Made by a program: the position numbers and the translations under genes. A DNA stretch of 64,000 nt from Sediminispirochaeta bajacaliforniensis DSM 16054 (GTDB taxonomy: Bacteria; Spirochaetota; Spirochaetia; DSM-16054; Sediminispirochaetaceae), in the NCBI RefSeq assembly GCF_000378205.1, contig NZ_KB899424.1:1-64000 (forward strand), in the 5' to 3' direction. Of the stretch, positions 28,329 through 35,904 are shown piece by piece. Numbering within the stretch: the stretch's first letter is position 1; each line of letters opens with the position of its first letter. The notes under the pieces are model-generated. The model had not been told where the DNA came from and made no database searches. It saw only the letters and a list, made by a program, of their open reading frames with translations.

Positions 28329-29091
28329 TCTCACGGCGTAACCTCTCATCCCATACGGGATTATTTTTGTGCACACAAGGGACACAATGCCCCGTAAAAT
28401 AACCGCTCATTCTTTCTACACGCCCCTTGTCCACTACCTGACCATTACACAGCAAAAACGAGTGATCAGCCCTTTTCAGGACTTCGGGAGAATGGGTTAT
28501 CAGGATAACCGTCGTTCCCCAGTTGCGGAGCTTTTCCAGCACATCAAAAATGTAGTTGATTGCCTCGATATCGACACCTGAATCGGGTTCATCCATAAGA
28601 ACCACATCAGGGCGCATCGCCACGATGGAAGCCAGTTCGATGCGCTTGCGCTCACCACCACTGAGGGTTTTATCTACATTTCTGACAAGATAACGGTCGG
28701 GGTCGAGACCGACAAGCTTCAGCATCTCTCCAGAATCAACGGAACTGCCTTTTGCCTCGGCGGCACTGCGAATAAAACTGTCTACTCCGATGCCTTGAAA
28801 ACGGGCAGGCTCCTGCCAGGCAAGGGTGATGCCACGACGAGCGCGCTTATCAACCGGCAGCTTTTCGATACGTTCACCCCGGTGAAAAATGGCTCCGGTG
28901 TGCCCCAGATAATCAGGTAAGCCCATAATGGTATGGGCAAGAGTACTTTTCCCGGCTCCGTTCGGGCCAACCACCGCGTGGATATGCCCCTCCCAGAAAC
29001 TCATGCTCACCGAATCCAGTATCTTATGCCCATCCAGGATGAGCGTTACATCCTCCAGCCGAATCACCGTATCCGGCTCTTTGTCCTCCAT
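28321..29091 (-). CDS. SufC-like ATPase (SmsC-like)
   Basis: A 256-residue ABC-type ATPase with Walker A GPNGAGKST, Q-loop AWQEPARFQG, signature LSGGERKRIE, Walker B VVLMDEPDSGVD and switch His in LITHSPEV. SufC powers assembly on the SufB scaffold. The last 30 residues include GHCVPCVHKNNP, a CxxC-type tail absent from E. coli SufC. The ATG at 29091 follows GGGGAGA and starts three bases after the CYTH gene; a GTG one codon earlier is possible. The SufB-like gene overlaps its 3' end, so the two are tightly coupled. Confidence 0.91.
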   Translation of the reverse strand: MEDKEPDTVIRLEDVTLILDGHKILDSVSMSFWEGHIHAVVGPNGAGKSTLAHTIMGLPDYLGHTGAIFHRGERIEKLPVDKRARRGITLAWQEPARFQGIGVDSFIRSAAEAKGSSVDSGEMLKLVGLDPDRYLVRNVDKTLSGGERKRIELASIVAMRPDVVLMDEPDSGVDIEAINYIFDVLEKLRNWGTTVILITHSPEVLKRADHSFLLCNGQVVDKGRVERMSGYFTGHCVPCVHKNNPVWDERLRRENG

Positions 29092-29094
29092 CAC

Positions 29095-29661
29095 TTATCT
29101 CCCCTCGAGCAGAAGCTCAATATAATAGCGCTTTTCAAATTCCGTTTCCGCAATCCCCAAGCGGTCAAAGATGGATCGAATGTTGTCCGCCGCCTTTTGC
29201 GGAGGTAAGGAATCCATAGTTTCGGGAAGAACAACTTCGATCTCGATAAAGTAACCGAGGCCACTTACTTCACACAATTCGATATGCGCGGAATCAAGAT
29301 AGTAGCTGTATCCTTTTTTTTCTTTAGTAATATAGTGAGAATATCCGAAGAAAAAAAGCATATCCTCAAAAGAGGACGCAGGATCGACGTTGAATTCGAC
29401 CTCGCGGTTTATTTCAACCTTTCCACGGAAAGATTTCTCTTTTCGGGTGACCACGGCTGGAGAATTTTCCAAGGATTTCGGATCGAGATAACGTATACGA
29501 ATGAGTTGATCACTGTCATGCATCCCCTTGGAGGGAGCATAGTAATAGTCCAGCTTATGAAACGCAGCGTCAAAACGAGCCTCTCGTCGAAGGAAGTCCT
29601 CTATTCTATGCCGTTCTTCCTCACTTCGAACCCAAGCCTTTGCCTCAACCTCGAAGGACAA
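29095..29661 (-). CDS. CYTH-domain protein (class IV cyclase / triphosphatase family)
   Basis: A 188-residue single-domain CYTH protein. The signature ExExK is seen as EVEAKAW at residues 4-10, followed by alternating charged strands (IRIRYL, VTRKEKSF, GKVEINREVEF). The late IEIEVVLPE and EFEKRYYIELL complete the tunnel fold. Members act as class IV adenylate cyclases, thiamine-triphosphatases or tripolyphosphatases; sequence alone cannot choose. Its place in an operon between a membrane protein and a SufC-like ATPase is unusual. The gene starts three bases after the membrane protein stop. Confidence 0.87.
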   Translation of the reverse strand: MSFEVEAKAWVRSEEERHRIEDFLRREARFDAAFHKLDYYYAPSKGMHDSDQLIRIRYLDPKSLENSPAVVTRKEKSFRGKVEINREVEFNVDPASSFEDMLFFFGYSHYITKEKKGYSYYLDSAHIELCEVSGLGYFIEIEVVLPETMDSLPPQKAADNIRSIFDRLGIAETEFEKRYYIELLLEGR

Positions 29662-29664
29662 GCC

Positions 29665-30438
29665 CTACTCCTTCCAAGGAAAGATCATTCCCTTAAGGCT
29701 ACGATGCCCGACCAGCTCACGTTCTTCGACAAGCAAAGCATCCCAGGGAATCTTTCGGCGGTCGGCTTCGGCTTCCTCCTCAAGATAATCGTACTTTTTC
29801 ATCAGAACCCTCAAGGCCCCCTGCCTTGCGAGGAGCACAGAAGAGAGCCCCGGCATGAGAAGAGCCGTCAAACAACTAAAAAGCATGGTAAAAAGCGCAT
29901 GAAATGCCATAAAAATAGTAAAACCCGTATTATCGAAAAAAAGAATAAAACACTTTTTCAGAATAGTTTTCATGTCGCCGGGAAGTTGCACAAGGAGAGG
30001 GAAAAACCACTGTCCGGCAAGCCACCAAGCGATAGAAATCCAAAAGATGAGGCTCAGGGCAGCAAGGCCTACCACACCACCGAGCTGATAATAAAAAGGT
30101 ACGATTATGGTAAGCAGGAATATATGGACAGCATTGATAAGTCCGAAGAAAAATGATTTTGGAAAGGCCTTTCCTATTGCCTTGAAAAGCCCTCGCAAAT
30201 CGGGGCGTTTATAAGCGGCCATCTCGCCGGCGAGATGGGCAACACCCCCGTTGTAAAGAGTTAAAAGAATGACAGCCAACAAAGAGACAAGCATAGTAAC
30301 TTGCCACCCTTCTCCCAAAAGCATCGGCAGGTATGCGGCAGCGGCAATAATGATAATCAGCCCCAGATTAAGGACAATGAGTGAAAGAAGATTGTCCCAC
30401 CCGTCAAAAAACGCTTTCTTGATAAAAAAACCGGTCAT
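29665..30438 (-). CDS. Membrane protein of unknown function
   Basis: A 257-residue protein with about six hydrophobic segments, beginning TGFFIKKAFFDGWDNLLSL. No catalytic motif was recognised. The C-terminal 60 residues are soluble and charged (EEEAEADRRKIPWDALLVEE, then ELVGHRSLKGMIFPWKE). The ATG at 30438 has AAGGATAGGA upstream; a TTG at 30474 overlapping the transporter gene is the alternative. It is the second gene of the five-gene operon. The bend-rich WDNLLSLIVLNLGLI opening recalls bacterial DUF624-like proteins, but I cannot confirm that. Confidence 0.72.
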   Translation of the reverse strand: MTGFFIKKAFFDGWDNLLSLIVLNLGLIIIIAAAAYLPMLLGEGWQVTMLVSLLAVILLTLYNGGVAHLAGEMAAYKRPDLRGLFKAIGKAFPKSFFFGLINAVHIFLLTIIVPFYYQLGGVVGLAALSLIFWISIAWWLAGQWFFPLLVQLPGDMKTILKKCFILFFDNTGFTIFMAFHALFTMLFSCLTALLMPGLSSVLLARQGALRVLMKKYDYLEEEAEADRRKIPWDALLVEERELVGHRSLKGMIFPWKE

Positions 30439-30470
30439 ACGTACTATCCTATCCTTCTGAAGCAGAAGCT

Positions 30471-31748
30471 TCAAGCTGATTGCCGGTCAACTTTACCGAA
30501 GCGTAATGCAGGATAGGCAAGCCCGGATATGAGTCCGAGAAACAGCATTGCATATCCGATTCCCAATCTGTCGGCCGCAAGGCCGAAGAGCGGCGAAAAA
30601 ATCGCCACCAGAATCGTTTTCAACTGACTCTCCCCCGAAAGCCCGGTAGCCATCACCGAATTCTTTATTCGATCGCTAAGCAGTCCCAGACTTGCCGGGC
30701 GCCGTACGTTTTCGAGCAGGTAATAGAAAATAAATACGATGATTGCGGCGACTTTCAGGCCAAGCAAAAGGAATATGCCGACCAATAGCATGGCCCCTAC
30801 CGAACAGAGGAAGGTGGCATTTAGTCCACCATATTTTTGAGAAAAACGATTATGAAATCTGCCTGATCGACTGCTGGCCACACTCGTGAGAAGATACAAA
30901 ACCATGTAGACGATTCCGGAAATCAGTGCAACCCGCTGATTCCCCTCCAAAAAAGCAAAGACAGGAAGCGCCAAAGCAAGGGCCTTTAGAATCGGCTGAA
31001 CATAGTCCTTCACGGTTTTGAAGGAAGCATCAAAAAGACTTGAATTCAGAAGGGCCTGTCTGACCATGGGATCTCGGAACATGGAGGAAAAATCCCTCAC
31101 GGTTTGTTTCATCATTTCAACTCTGCCCCGGGACCTGCGATCGGCGCACTCTTCATCACTATCGCAGGAAAAATCCAGCTCTTTCGGGTAGGTCAAAATC
31201 AAGCCCATTGCTGCTATGTAGGGAACAATACTCCAGAGAAACACGATCCGGTAGCTACCGGAAAAGAACACCAGCAATGCGGCAATCAAAGCGGAAAGTG
31301 CAGAACCCTTCTGAGACCAGCCTCGCGTATGACCATAATACTCTACCTTTTGTTCGGCCATCCCGTTGCGCTTTAGGTACTCCATAATCATCGCCTTATG
31401 GGTTCCTGAACGGAAACTCTCACCAAGGGCAAAGGCAATCATAGCGATAGCATAGAATGAAAAGCCGGGGAAAAGATAGAAAATTGTAAAGCTGATAATA
31501 TAGCTAAGGAAAGCACAAATCATTGCAGTTCTGCGGCCAAGGGTATCGGCAACAATACCGGTTGGAATTTCCGTAATATTTGTTGCAAGCTCGCGAACAG
31601 AATAAAGAACTCCTATTTGAAAAAAACTGATTCCCATTTCCCGGAAAAAGAGAACAAGAAATGGATCGAAAAACTGAAGATTTTTCAGGAAGCCATACAA
31701 AGAAAACTTCCAAAACTGGAGGTCTTTCTTTATTTGAGAAGAAGCCAT
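30471..31748 (-). CDS. MFS transporter
   Basis: A 425-residue permease with about 12 membrane segments. The loop between segments 2 and 3 has GIVADTLGRRTAM, a variant of the MFS signature DxxGRR. A central cytoplasmic loop is rich in charged residues (CDSDEECADRRSRGR). The start at 31748 has AAGGAGGGG six bases before it; the longer frame to 31802 lacks a site. It is the first gene of the operon leading to the SufBC-like pair, from a predicted promoter at 31829-31857. The cargo is unknown. Confidence 0.87.
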   Translation of the reverse strand: MASSQIKKDLQFWKFSLYGFLKNLQFFDPFLVLFFREMGISFFQIGVLYSVRELATNITEIPTGIVADTLGRRTAMICAFLSYIISFTIFYLFPGFSFYAIAMIAFALGESFRSGTHKAMIMEYLKRNGMAEQKVEYYGHTRGWSQKGSALSALIAALLVFFSGSYRIVFLWSIVPYIAAMGLILTYPKELDFSCDSDEECADRRSRGRVEMMKQTVRDFSSMFRDPMVRQALLNSSLFDASFKTVKDYVQPILKALALALPVFAFLEGNQRVALISGIVYMVLYLLTSVASSRSGRFHNRFSQKYGGLNATFLCSVGAMLLVGIFLLLGLKVAAIIVFIFYYLLENVRRPASLGLLSDRIKNSVMATGLSGESQLKTILVAIFSPLFGLAADRLGIGYAMLFLGLISGLAYPALRFGKVDRQSA

Positions 31749-31814
31749 CCTGTCCCCTCCTTGTAAACAGCAAAAAGCCCCCTTCCTTGTAAAAGGGGCC
31801 ATTGGTAGTGGATA

Positions 31815-31824
31815 TGATATATCA
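31815..31824. promoter_or_regulatory. Palindrome TGATATATCA at the predicted start of the MFS/Suf operon
   Basis: A perfect ten-base palindrome begins five bases after the -10 box and covers the predicted start point. It is in position to be an operator, but it is short and AT-rich, so chance is possible. Confidence 0.35.
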
Positions 31825-31828
31825 CTGC

Positions 31829-31857
31829 ATAATATAACGGTTTTCTAACCTTTACAA
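31829..31857 (-). promoter_or_regulatory. Predicted promoter of the MFS-CYTH-SufBC operon
   Basis: On the minus strand TTGTAA (31857-31852) and TATTAT (31834-31829) are 17 bases apart. The leader to the ATG at 31748 would be about 75 bases. It includes an imperfect GC-rich hairpin (GGCCCC... GGGGGC) near 31775-31800. Confidence 0.5.
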
Positions 31858-31898
31858 GGATTCCTGGAATGCTATTCGCACGGGGCTATGGTAAGAAT

Positions 31899-32354
31899 TC
31901 AAGGCTTTACTTCCTGCACGATTTCAACCGAGCAGCAGTTGTCGCCCTTCCACAAGGTCTTTTTTGTGGTGATCCTGGCAGTAGGATCGATGGCGTGAGC
32001 CATTTGATACATCGGTTCAAGGCAGTACATGTTGCAGGGATCGGAGGTCCCCATACTGCGGCAGATGCCGACGAACTTACATGTTTTGCTCTCAATGGTG
32101 GTGGTGCTTTCTTTTTTTGATACTTCCCAGTCGGCACATTCAAACATGGCTGCCGAAAAGAGAAAGGGTTCTTCCACCTTGGTGAATTGGAAGGCCTCTT
32201 TCATGCGCTGAGCGTTCAACTCACCGAATTGGTGTTTGATCTCCGCCGCCTTTTCCTTGATGCCTGTGTCATCCAAAATCTTCTGATGCATGCCGAACTC
32301 ACCCAAAAACGCGGTTTGTAAAAAATTGATTCTGCTTTTATCATCAATCTCCAT
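31899..32354 (-). CDS. ATC-hydrolase family protein (L-2-amino-thiazoline-4-carboxylate hydrolase-like)
   Basis: A 151-residue protein that fits the ATC_hydrolase family by its C-terminal half: CADWEVSKKE, CKFVGICRSM, DPCNMYCLEPMYQMA and GDNCCSVEI. The family is named for a step in the Pseudomonas pathway from aminothiazoline carboxylate to cysteine, but most members are uncharacterised and cysteine-rich. The N-terminal helix part (FGMHQKILDDTGIKE) is typical. AAAGGAG precedes the ATG. It lies 146 bases after a sigma factor gene with its own conserved cysteines, so regulation by that factor is a plausible guess. Confidence 0.75.
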   Translation of the reverse strand: MEIDDKSRINFLQTAFLGEFGMHQKILDDTGIKEKAAEIKHQFGELNAQRMKEAFQFTKVEEPFLFSAAMFECADWEVSKKESTTTIESKTCKFVGICRSMGTSDPCNMYCLEPMYQMAHAIDPTARITTKKTLWKGDNCCSVEIVQEVKP

Positions 32355-32500
32355 AGTCTTCTCCTTTACATGGTTTATTGTTATGTGGAGACGAAAAGGG
32401 AAAAGGTGACCGACAAAATTCAGAAAAGACAGACAGGAAATAGCTAAGTGGCAGGCTGGAATGTATTACTTATCATTTTCGAAGTAAAACCAGGTAGAAA

Positions 32501-33235
32501 TTATGGTTTTTCGGCAACATCGGTGGTGAGCAACGCAAGCCAGTAATTCTTTGAGGGTAGCAGACCTCCTATCGCTTGAATCCGGCCGGTCTCTTTGATA
32601 ACTGCGTGCACCTTGTCGTATTCCGCGGATAAATCCACGTCATCCACGGCCTGTCGAATGGTACAGGTGCACGAATCTTCATGATTGACCAGCCGACATT
32701 GCTGTGTGAGATAGGCTTCCATCTTTTTATTGGCCCTGGATACCCGTTTTCGCAAGGTAGCGACCTCAACCCCGAAAATGCGGCTTAGTTCCGAGTACGG
32801 CAAGGGAATAACATCGCGAAATAAGTAAAGCAGGCGGTCTTCCGGGTTCAGGCAATGGAGCATTGCAGTCAGGCAGTGATCACAACTCTCCTTAACCCAG
32901 GCCTCTTTTTCAGGGTCGGCATTACCGGGGATATCGATAGGATTCTCAGCGTAGTATGCATTCAGCTCGTCTCTACCGTAGACACCTTCTTTGTTCGCAT
33001 GGCGAAGAATAGTCCGTCTGGCAACCGTGTACACCCAGGTGCTCACCGCTGAGTCACCCCGAAAACTCTTCCAGCTACGAACGATCTCAACCCATGCCTC
33101 CTGCGCAGCTTCTTCCGCCACGGCGCGGTTAGAGATCATGCGTCGACTTAAGGAAGAGACCTTCGGGCCAAAATCTATAGCTATCCGTTCAAGGTTGGGA
33201 CGTAGTATATCCATGGAGCAAAGTCTACCGATCAT
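32501..33235 (-). CDS. ECF-type sigma factor with conserved cysteines and C-terminal extension
   Basis: A 244-residue sigma factor. Region 2 is seen in AEEAAQEAWVEIVRSWKSFR with STWVYTVARRTILRH; region 4 is in LNPEDRLLYLFRDVIPL and SELSRIFGVEVATLRKRVSR. It is longer than ordinary ECF factors. Cysteines occur before region 4 (CDHCLTAMLHC) and after it (QQCRLVNHEDSCTCTI), like ECF groups with a CxC C-terminal segment such as CorE, which senses metal. That comparison is from memory of motifs. The start at 33235 has GGGGA upstream; ATG 33214 is the alternative. No anti-sigma gene is nearby. Confidence 0.82.
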   Translation of the reverse strand: MIGRLCSMDILRPNLERIAIDFGPKVSSLSRRMISNRAVAEEAAQEAWVEIVRSWKSFRGDSAVSTWVYTVARRTILRHANKEGVYGRDELNAYYAENPIDIPGNADPEKEAWVKESCDHCLTAMLHCLNPEDRLLYLFRDVIPLPYSELSRIFGVEVATLRKRVSRANKKMEAYLTQQCRLVNHEDSCTCTIRQAVDDVDLSAEYDKVHAVIKETGRIQAIGGLLPSKNYWLALLTTDVAEKP

Positions 33236-33312
33236 AAGCGTCCCCGACAAGATAGAGCGGTCCTCTGCGATTGGATGATATTTTCCTGTTATGAGATGTT
33301 TCGAGAGCGAAT

Positions 33313-33344
33313 AACCACGATTTGCATAAATGCAAATCGTGGTT
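33313..33344. repeat. 32-base perfect inverted repeat (15-base arms)
   Basis: AACCACGATTTGCAT and its exact complement are separated by only AA. It lies between the stop of the membrane protein gene at 33360 and the sigma factor start. As RNA on either strand it would form a very stable hairpin. There is no U-run, so it may be a factor-dependent terminator, a processing site or an operator. Confidence 0.7.
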
Positions 33345-33359
33345 GTATGAAAACTGATC

Positions 33360-33932
33360 TTAGTTGCGACGATTATGAATTCGATATGCGTCACTTACCA
33401 ACAGAATTGATATGATCTGCTGTCCCATCAGTACATAGTACTCCTGCCTCATCATCAATAAAGCAGCGCAAATATTACCGACCGATAGCCAGATATAACC
33501 TGCCGATTTGGATTTTGCAAGAAAATACGTACCGAAAAGGAAACCGGATGCTATTCCAATTTCCATGACTTGATTGAGAGTTATTAAGCCGCCAAAGTCG
33601 TAAAGACTAAGGAACAAACCGGTAGCGATCATGCATTGGGCAAGATGGTTCAACCCCCGACACAAACCCAATGTACCGTTCCCTCGCCGTACAATGATAT
33701 ATCCCATAAGAATAGAAGGAACACCACTTGTCTCAACGGCAGCGGCTATCCAGTTATGTTCCGATATGAAAATAAGAACCCAGAAAGGAACTCCTATTAG
33801 ATAAAACATCCAGGCGGCCATACGCCACTTTTGTTGATTTCGAGGGCCTTTTGTACGTTCGGCCATAGCAAAAAATACTTTGTTGAGAAGATAAAATAGG
33901 CCGCCCGCAAATTGCAGAAATAGATTAACCAT
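33360..33932 (-). CDS. Small membrane protein, PnuC-like outline
   Basis: A 190-residue protein with about six hydrophobic segments. The end YIWLSVGNICAALLMMRQEY followed by QIISILLVSDAYRIHNRR recalls the last helices of PnuC-type nicotinamide riboside transporters, but the match is weak and key residues cannot be checked. The start has AGAGG eight bases upstream. It sits at the edge of the AT-rich patch and is followed by the long inverted repeat at 33313-33344. Confidence 0.6.
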   Translation of the reverse strand: MVNLFLQFAGGLFYLLNKVFFAMAERTKGPRNQQKWRMAAWMFYLIGVPFWVLIFISEHNWIAAAVETSGVPSILMGYIIVRRGNGTLGLCRGLNHLAQCMIATGLFLSLYDFGGLITLNQVMEIGIASGFLFGTYFLAKSKSAGYIWLSVGNICAALLMMRQEYYVLMGQQIISILLVSDAYRIHNRRN

Positions 33933-34286
33933 ATATTGAACCTCTATGCGTCGAATAAACTAATAGCGATAAATCGACAGTGCTGCCGAAGCGCTACAGG
34001 ACTTGAAAAGAGAATGCGAATTTGAGTTTATTCGGAGGCGGCGGAGAGGTAGAAAAAGATATAGGGCAAAAAGAAAGAGGCTTGGCAAGTTTCAGGGAGA
34101 TACTATTGAATAGAACTGTTTTGGCCATTATATACTCCCAAAATCCCAAGCAAAAACCAACAATAGAATGTACCTTTTCGTTTGTGCGTTGTCAATCCAG
34201 GTTCTTTCCGGTACCTTTGGAAAAGATGTATGCTAAGTTTCCATAAAAAGATAGGAAAAATTACCTATATGATATATACTATGAAT

Positions 34287-34384
34287 TCATAAGCCATGGA
34301 AGCGTAGCTTATCTATCCTCTGGAATAAACGCTCCATAGTTGCTCCTATCAAGCCGGCAGAACGTTGTTTTGCCGGCTTTTTTG
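34287..34384 (+). ncRNA. Candidate small RNA with two hairpins
   Basis: From about seven bases after TATACT (34275-34280) the plus strand can fold a nine-pair stem with one bulged A (34296-34305 with 34329-34337). It then runs into a perfect terminator hairpin with six T. The next gene downstream is on the opposite strand, so this terminator has no coding gene to serve. No -35 box is seen and no known RNA family was recognised. Confidence 0.35.
34351..34384 (+). terminator. Intrinsic terminator
   Basis: The nine-base perfect stem AAGCCGGCA/TGCCGGCTT (34351-34359 and 34371-34379) has an 11-base loop and is followed by a T-run to 34383. The T-run is on the plus strand only, so it does not serve the MFS gene ending at 34414 on the minus strand. 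Confidence 0.85.
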
Positions 34385-34413
34385 CTTAAACGCACAGGCT
34401 TTGATAGAGAATC

Positions 34414-35625
34414 CTATTCTTCTTTTTTTATTCGTAAGAAGATACAACTGGAAAGTCCAAATACGATACCTGACAAAATCCATATCCCCGAAATTTTTAT
34501 TATTCCTACTAACAAACTATACGCCAGAGAACCGATAATCCCACCAAACTGCATCATCAGAGACGAAAGCGACAACAGTGATGATCGTTTTTCATCTGGA
34601 ATTACCGAATTCAAAACCGTTCCCTCTGGTATACTTAACATTCCATTTACCATGAAAAGCAATAAATATATTGAGGCAAAAGAAAATAACCTTGCTTGAA
34701 ATGATAGAACAATTATCAAGACACCTGTTATTATCCTGCCCAGGAACAGCAATACATTGGGCTTATCACTTTTTTTCCTTAAAATCAAATTTATTATGCC
34801 GACACCTACCAACGAAGCCAAAAAATATCCGCTATTTATTACTCCGAAGATCCATGTCTTTGTTTCACCTTTTAAAATCCAGCTCATTTTAGGCTGCCAG
34901 TATAATTCTATGGCATTAAAACAGAAGCCCCAAATCATAGTTCCGAATATCAATAAGATAATTTTTCTGCTATTCGCTACTGTGCGCAAAGATTCTTTTA
35001 CATACTTACTCAATCGTTTGTTCGTCTTTGTTGTATCGGCCGGTTCTTTTACCACTAGTAGCGTACATATAAATATGAGGAAAAGTATCAGAATCTGTGC
35101 CGTAAGATTACCATTATATCTATTTTGACCTGGAAAATACTTTTCCCAGACCATAGGTATTACGCCACCTGTCAAAGCCCCCATAGATAGTCCTAAAATT
35201 TCCCCCGCATTTAATATGCTAAGAAACTTATGAAGGCTCTCTTTTCCATGATCTTTGATGTATTTGTTTATGAACAAAGCCTCAATTGACCCCGATGAAA
35301 AGGCCCTTGAAACTCCATACATCGCAAACCCAACAAAAAGAGTAACAATACTATTCGAAAAAAAGACAATGGTATAACCGACAATAGCTATGATAAGCGA
35401 AAACTGATAAACCGTTTTTTGCCCTACTATGTCAGAAATAATACCACTTGGAAACTCAAATATAACGATGAATATAGAATAGAGAGCGGTAATCAATCCT
35501 AATGTATCGACACCACTGCCTTTCGACAACATCATCAGCGACATGACAGAAGTACCAATACCCACTGAAAACCAATGAAAAAATCGATTTAAAAAAGGTA
35601 TGATAGACGCTTTCTCGATTGACAT
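34414..35625 (-). CDS. MFS transporter, AT-rich, probably acquired
   Basis: A 403-residue permease with about 12 membrane segments. The loop pattern PSGIISDIVGQKTVYQ is an MFS-type DxxG signature. Its base composition is clearly more AT-rich than the flanking genes, with many Ile, Lys and Asn codons ending in A or T. Transfer from another host is therefore likely. It starts four bases after the stop of a truncated frame that abuts tRNA-Met. It is related in overall plan to the MFS gene at 30471-31748 but is not a close copy. Macrolide-efflux-like transporters look similar; the cargo is unknown. Confidence 0.85.
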   Translation of the reverse strand: MSIEKASIIPFLNRFFHWFSVGIGTSVMSLMMLSKGSGVDTLGLITALYSIFIVIFEFPSGIISDIVGQKTVYQFSLIIAIVGYTIVFFSNSIVTLFVGFAMYGVSRAFSSGSIEALFINKYIKDHGKESLHKFLSILNAGEILGLSMGALTGGVIPMVWEKYFPGQNRYNGNLTAQILILFLIFICTLLVVKEPADTTKTNKRLSKYVKESLRTVANSRKIILLIFGTMIWGFCFNAIELYWQPKMSWILKGETKTWIFGVINSGYFLASLVGVGIINLILRKKSDKPNVLLFLGRIITGVLIIVLSFQARLFSFASIYLLLFMVNGMLSIPEGTVLNSVIPDEKRSSLLSLSSLMMQFGGIIGSLAYSLLVGIIKISGIWILSGIVFGLSSCIFLRIKKEE

Positions 35626-35629
35626 GCTC

Positions 35630-35749
35630 TTATATATTTACTTTTTTACCAACCAATGTCCACCATGCATATGAATCAACCCCAACACTTGCATGGCAAT
35701 CTAACCATTCTAAATATTCATGCTCACTAAAATTATCAATACGTACATT
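35630..35749 (-). pseudogene. Truncated 39-codon C-terminal fragment beside tRNA-Met
   Basis: Directly after the tRNA 3' end on the minus strand an open frame of 39 codons has no start codon and ends four bases before the MFS ATG. Its sequence looks like genuine protein: charged and aromatic residues such as SEHEYLEWLDCHA and VDSYAWWTLVGKKV. It seems to be the tail of a gene whose front was lost when this DNA joined the tRNA. The family was not recognised. Confidence 0.45.
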
Positions 35750-35750
35750 T

Positions 35751-35823
35751 TAGTGGCGAAGGGATTTGAACCCCTGACCGAACGGATATGAGCCGTTTGC
35801 TCTACCAACTGAGCTACGCCACC
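35751..35823 (-). tRNA. tRNA-Met (anticodon CAT), elongator type
   Basis: A 73-base cloverleaf. The acceptor GGTGGCG pairs with CGCCACT, with a G-U at the first pair. The D-arm is GCTC/GAGC, the anticodon stem AACGG/CCGTT has loop CTCATAT with anticodon CAT, and the T-arm AGGGG/CCCTT has TTCAAAT. The discriminator is A and the CCA end is not encoded. The paired first position argues against initiator tRNA. A tRNA-Ile reading AUA after modification is the other possibility for CAT. Confidence 0.92.
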
Positions 35824-35839
35824 ATGTTGAACGACGCAC

Positions 35840-35868
35840 ACTATACCAATCACCCTTTTTTATGTCAA
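35840..35868 (-). promoter_or_regulatory. Promoter of tRNA-Met
   Basis: On the minus strand TTGACA (35868-35863) and TATAGT (35845-35840) are 17 bases apart, nearly consensus. It lies 17 bases upstream of the mature tRNA. Confidence 0.75.
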
Positions 35869-35904
35869 TATCTTTATGATTTTTTACCGGAAGGAGTACT
35901 TCAT

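Larger units (their letters stand above)
33933..34413. other. 481-base gap, AT-rich, with a possible small RNA
   Basis: No gene is supported here. A 74-codon frame on the plus strand (34022-34246) has no family features and no good ribosome site. The right half holds a -10-like TATACT at 34275-34280, a bulged hairpin and a strong intrinsic terminator, described separately. The base composition is lower in GC than the flanks. Confidence 0.5.

Noticed and set aside
29284-30156. 290-codon open frame on the plus strand
   Set aside because: Antisense to the CYTH and membrane protein genes, low in recognisable pattern, with no ribosome site.
34022-34246. 74-codon open frame in the AT-rich gap
   Set aside because: No good ribosome site, no domain, and a composition that fits non-coding DNA. 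Not listed as a gene.
35788-35904. Longer N-terminus for the thioesterase
   Set aside because: It would translate through the tRNA gene. The ATG at 35905 has a strong ribosome site and gives the normal family start.
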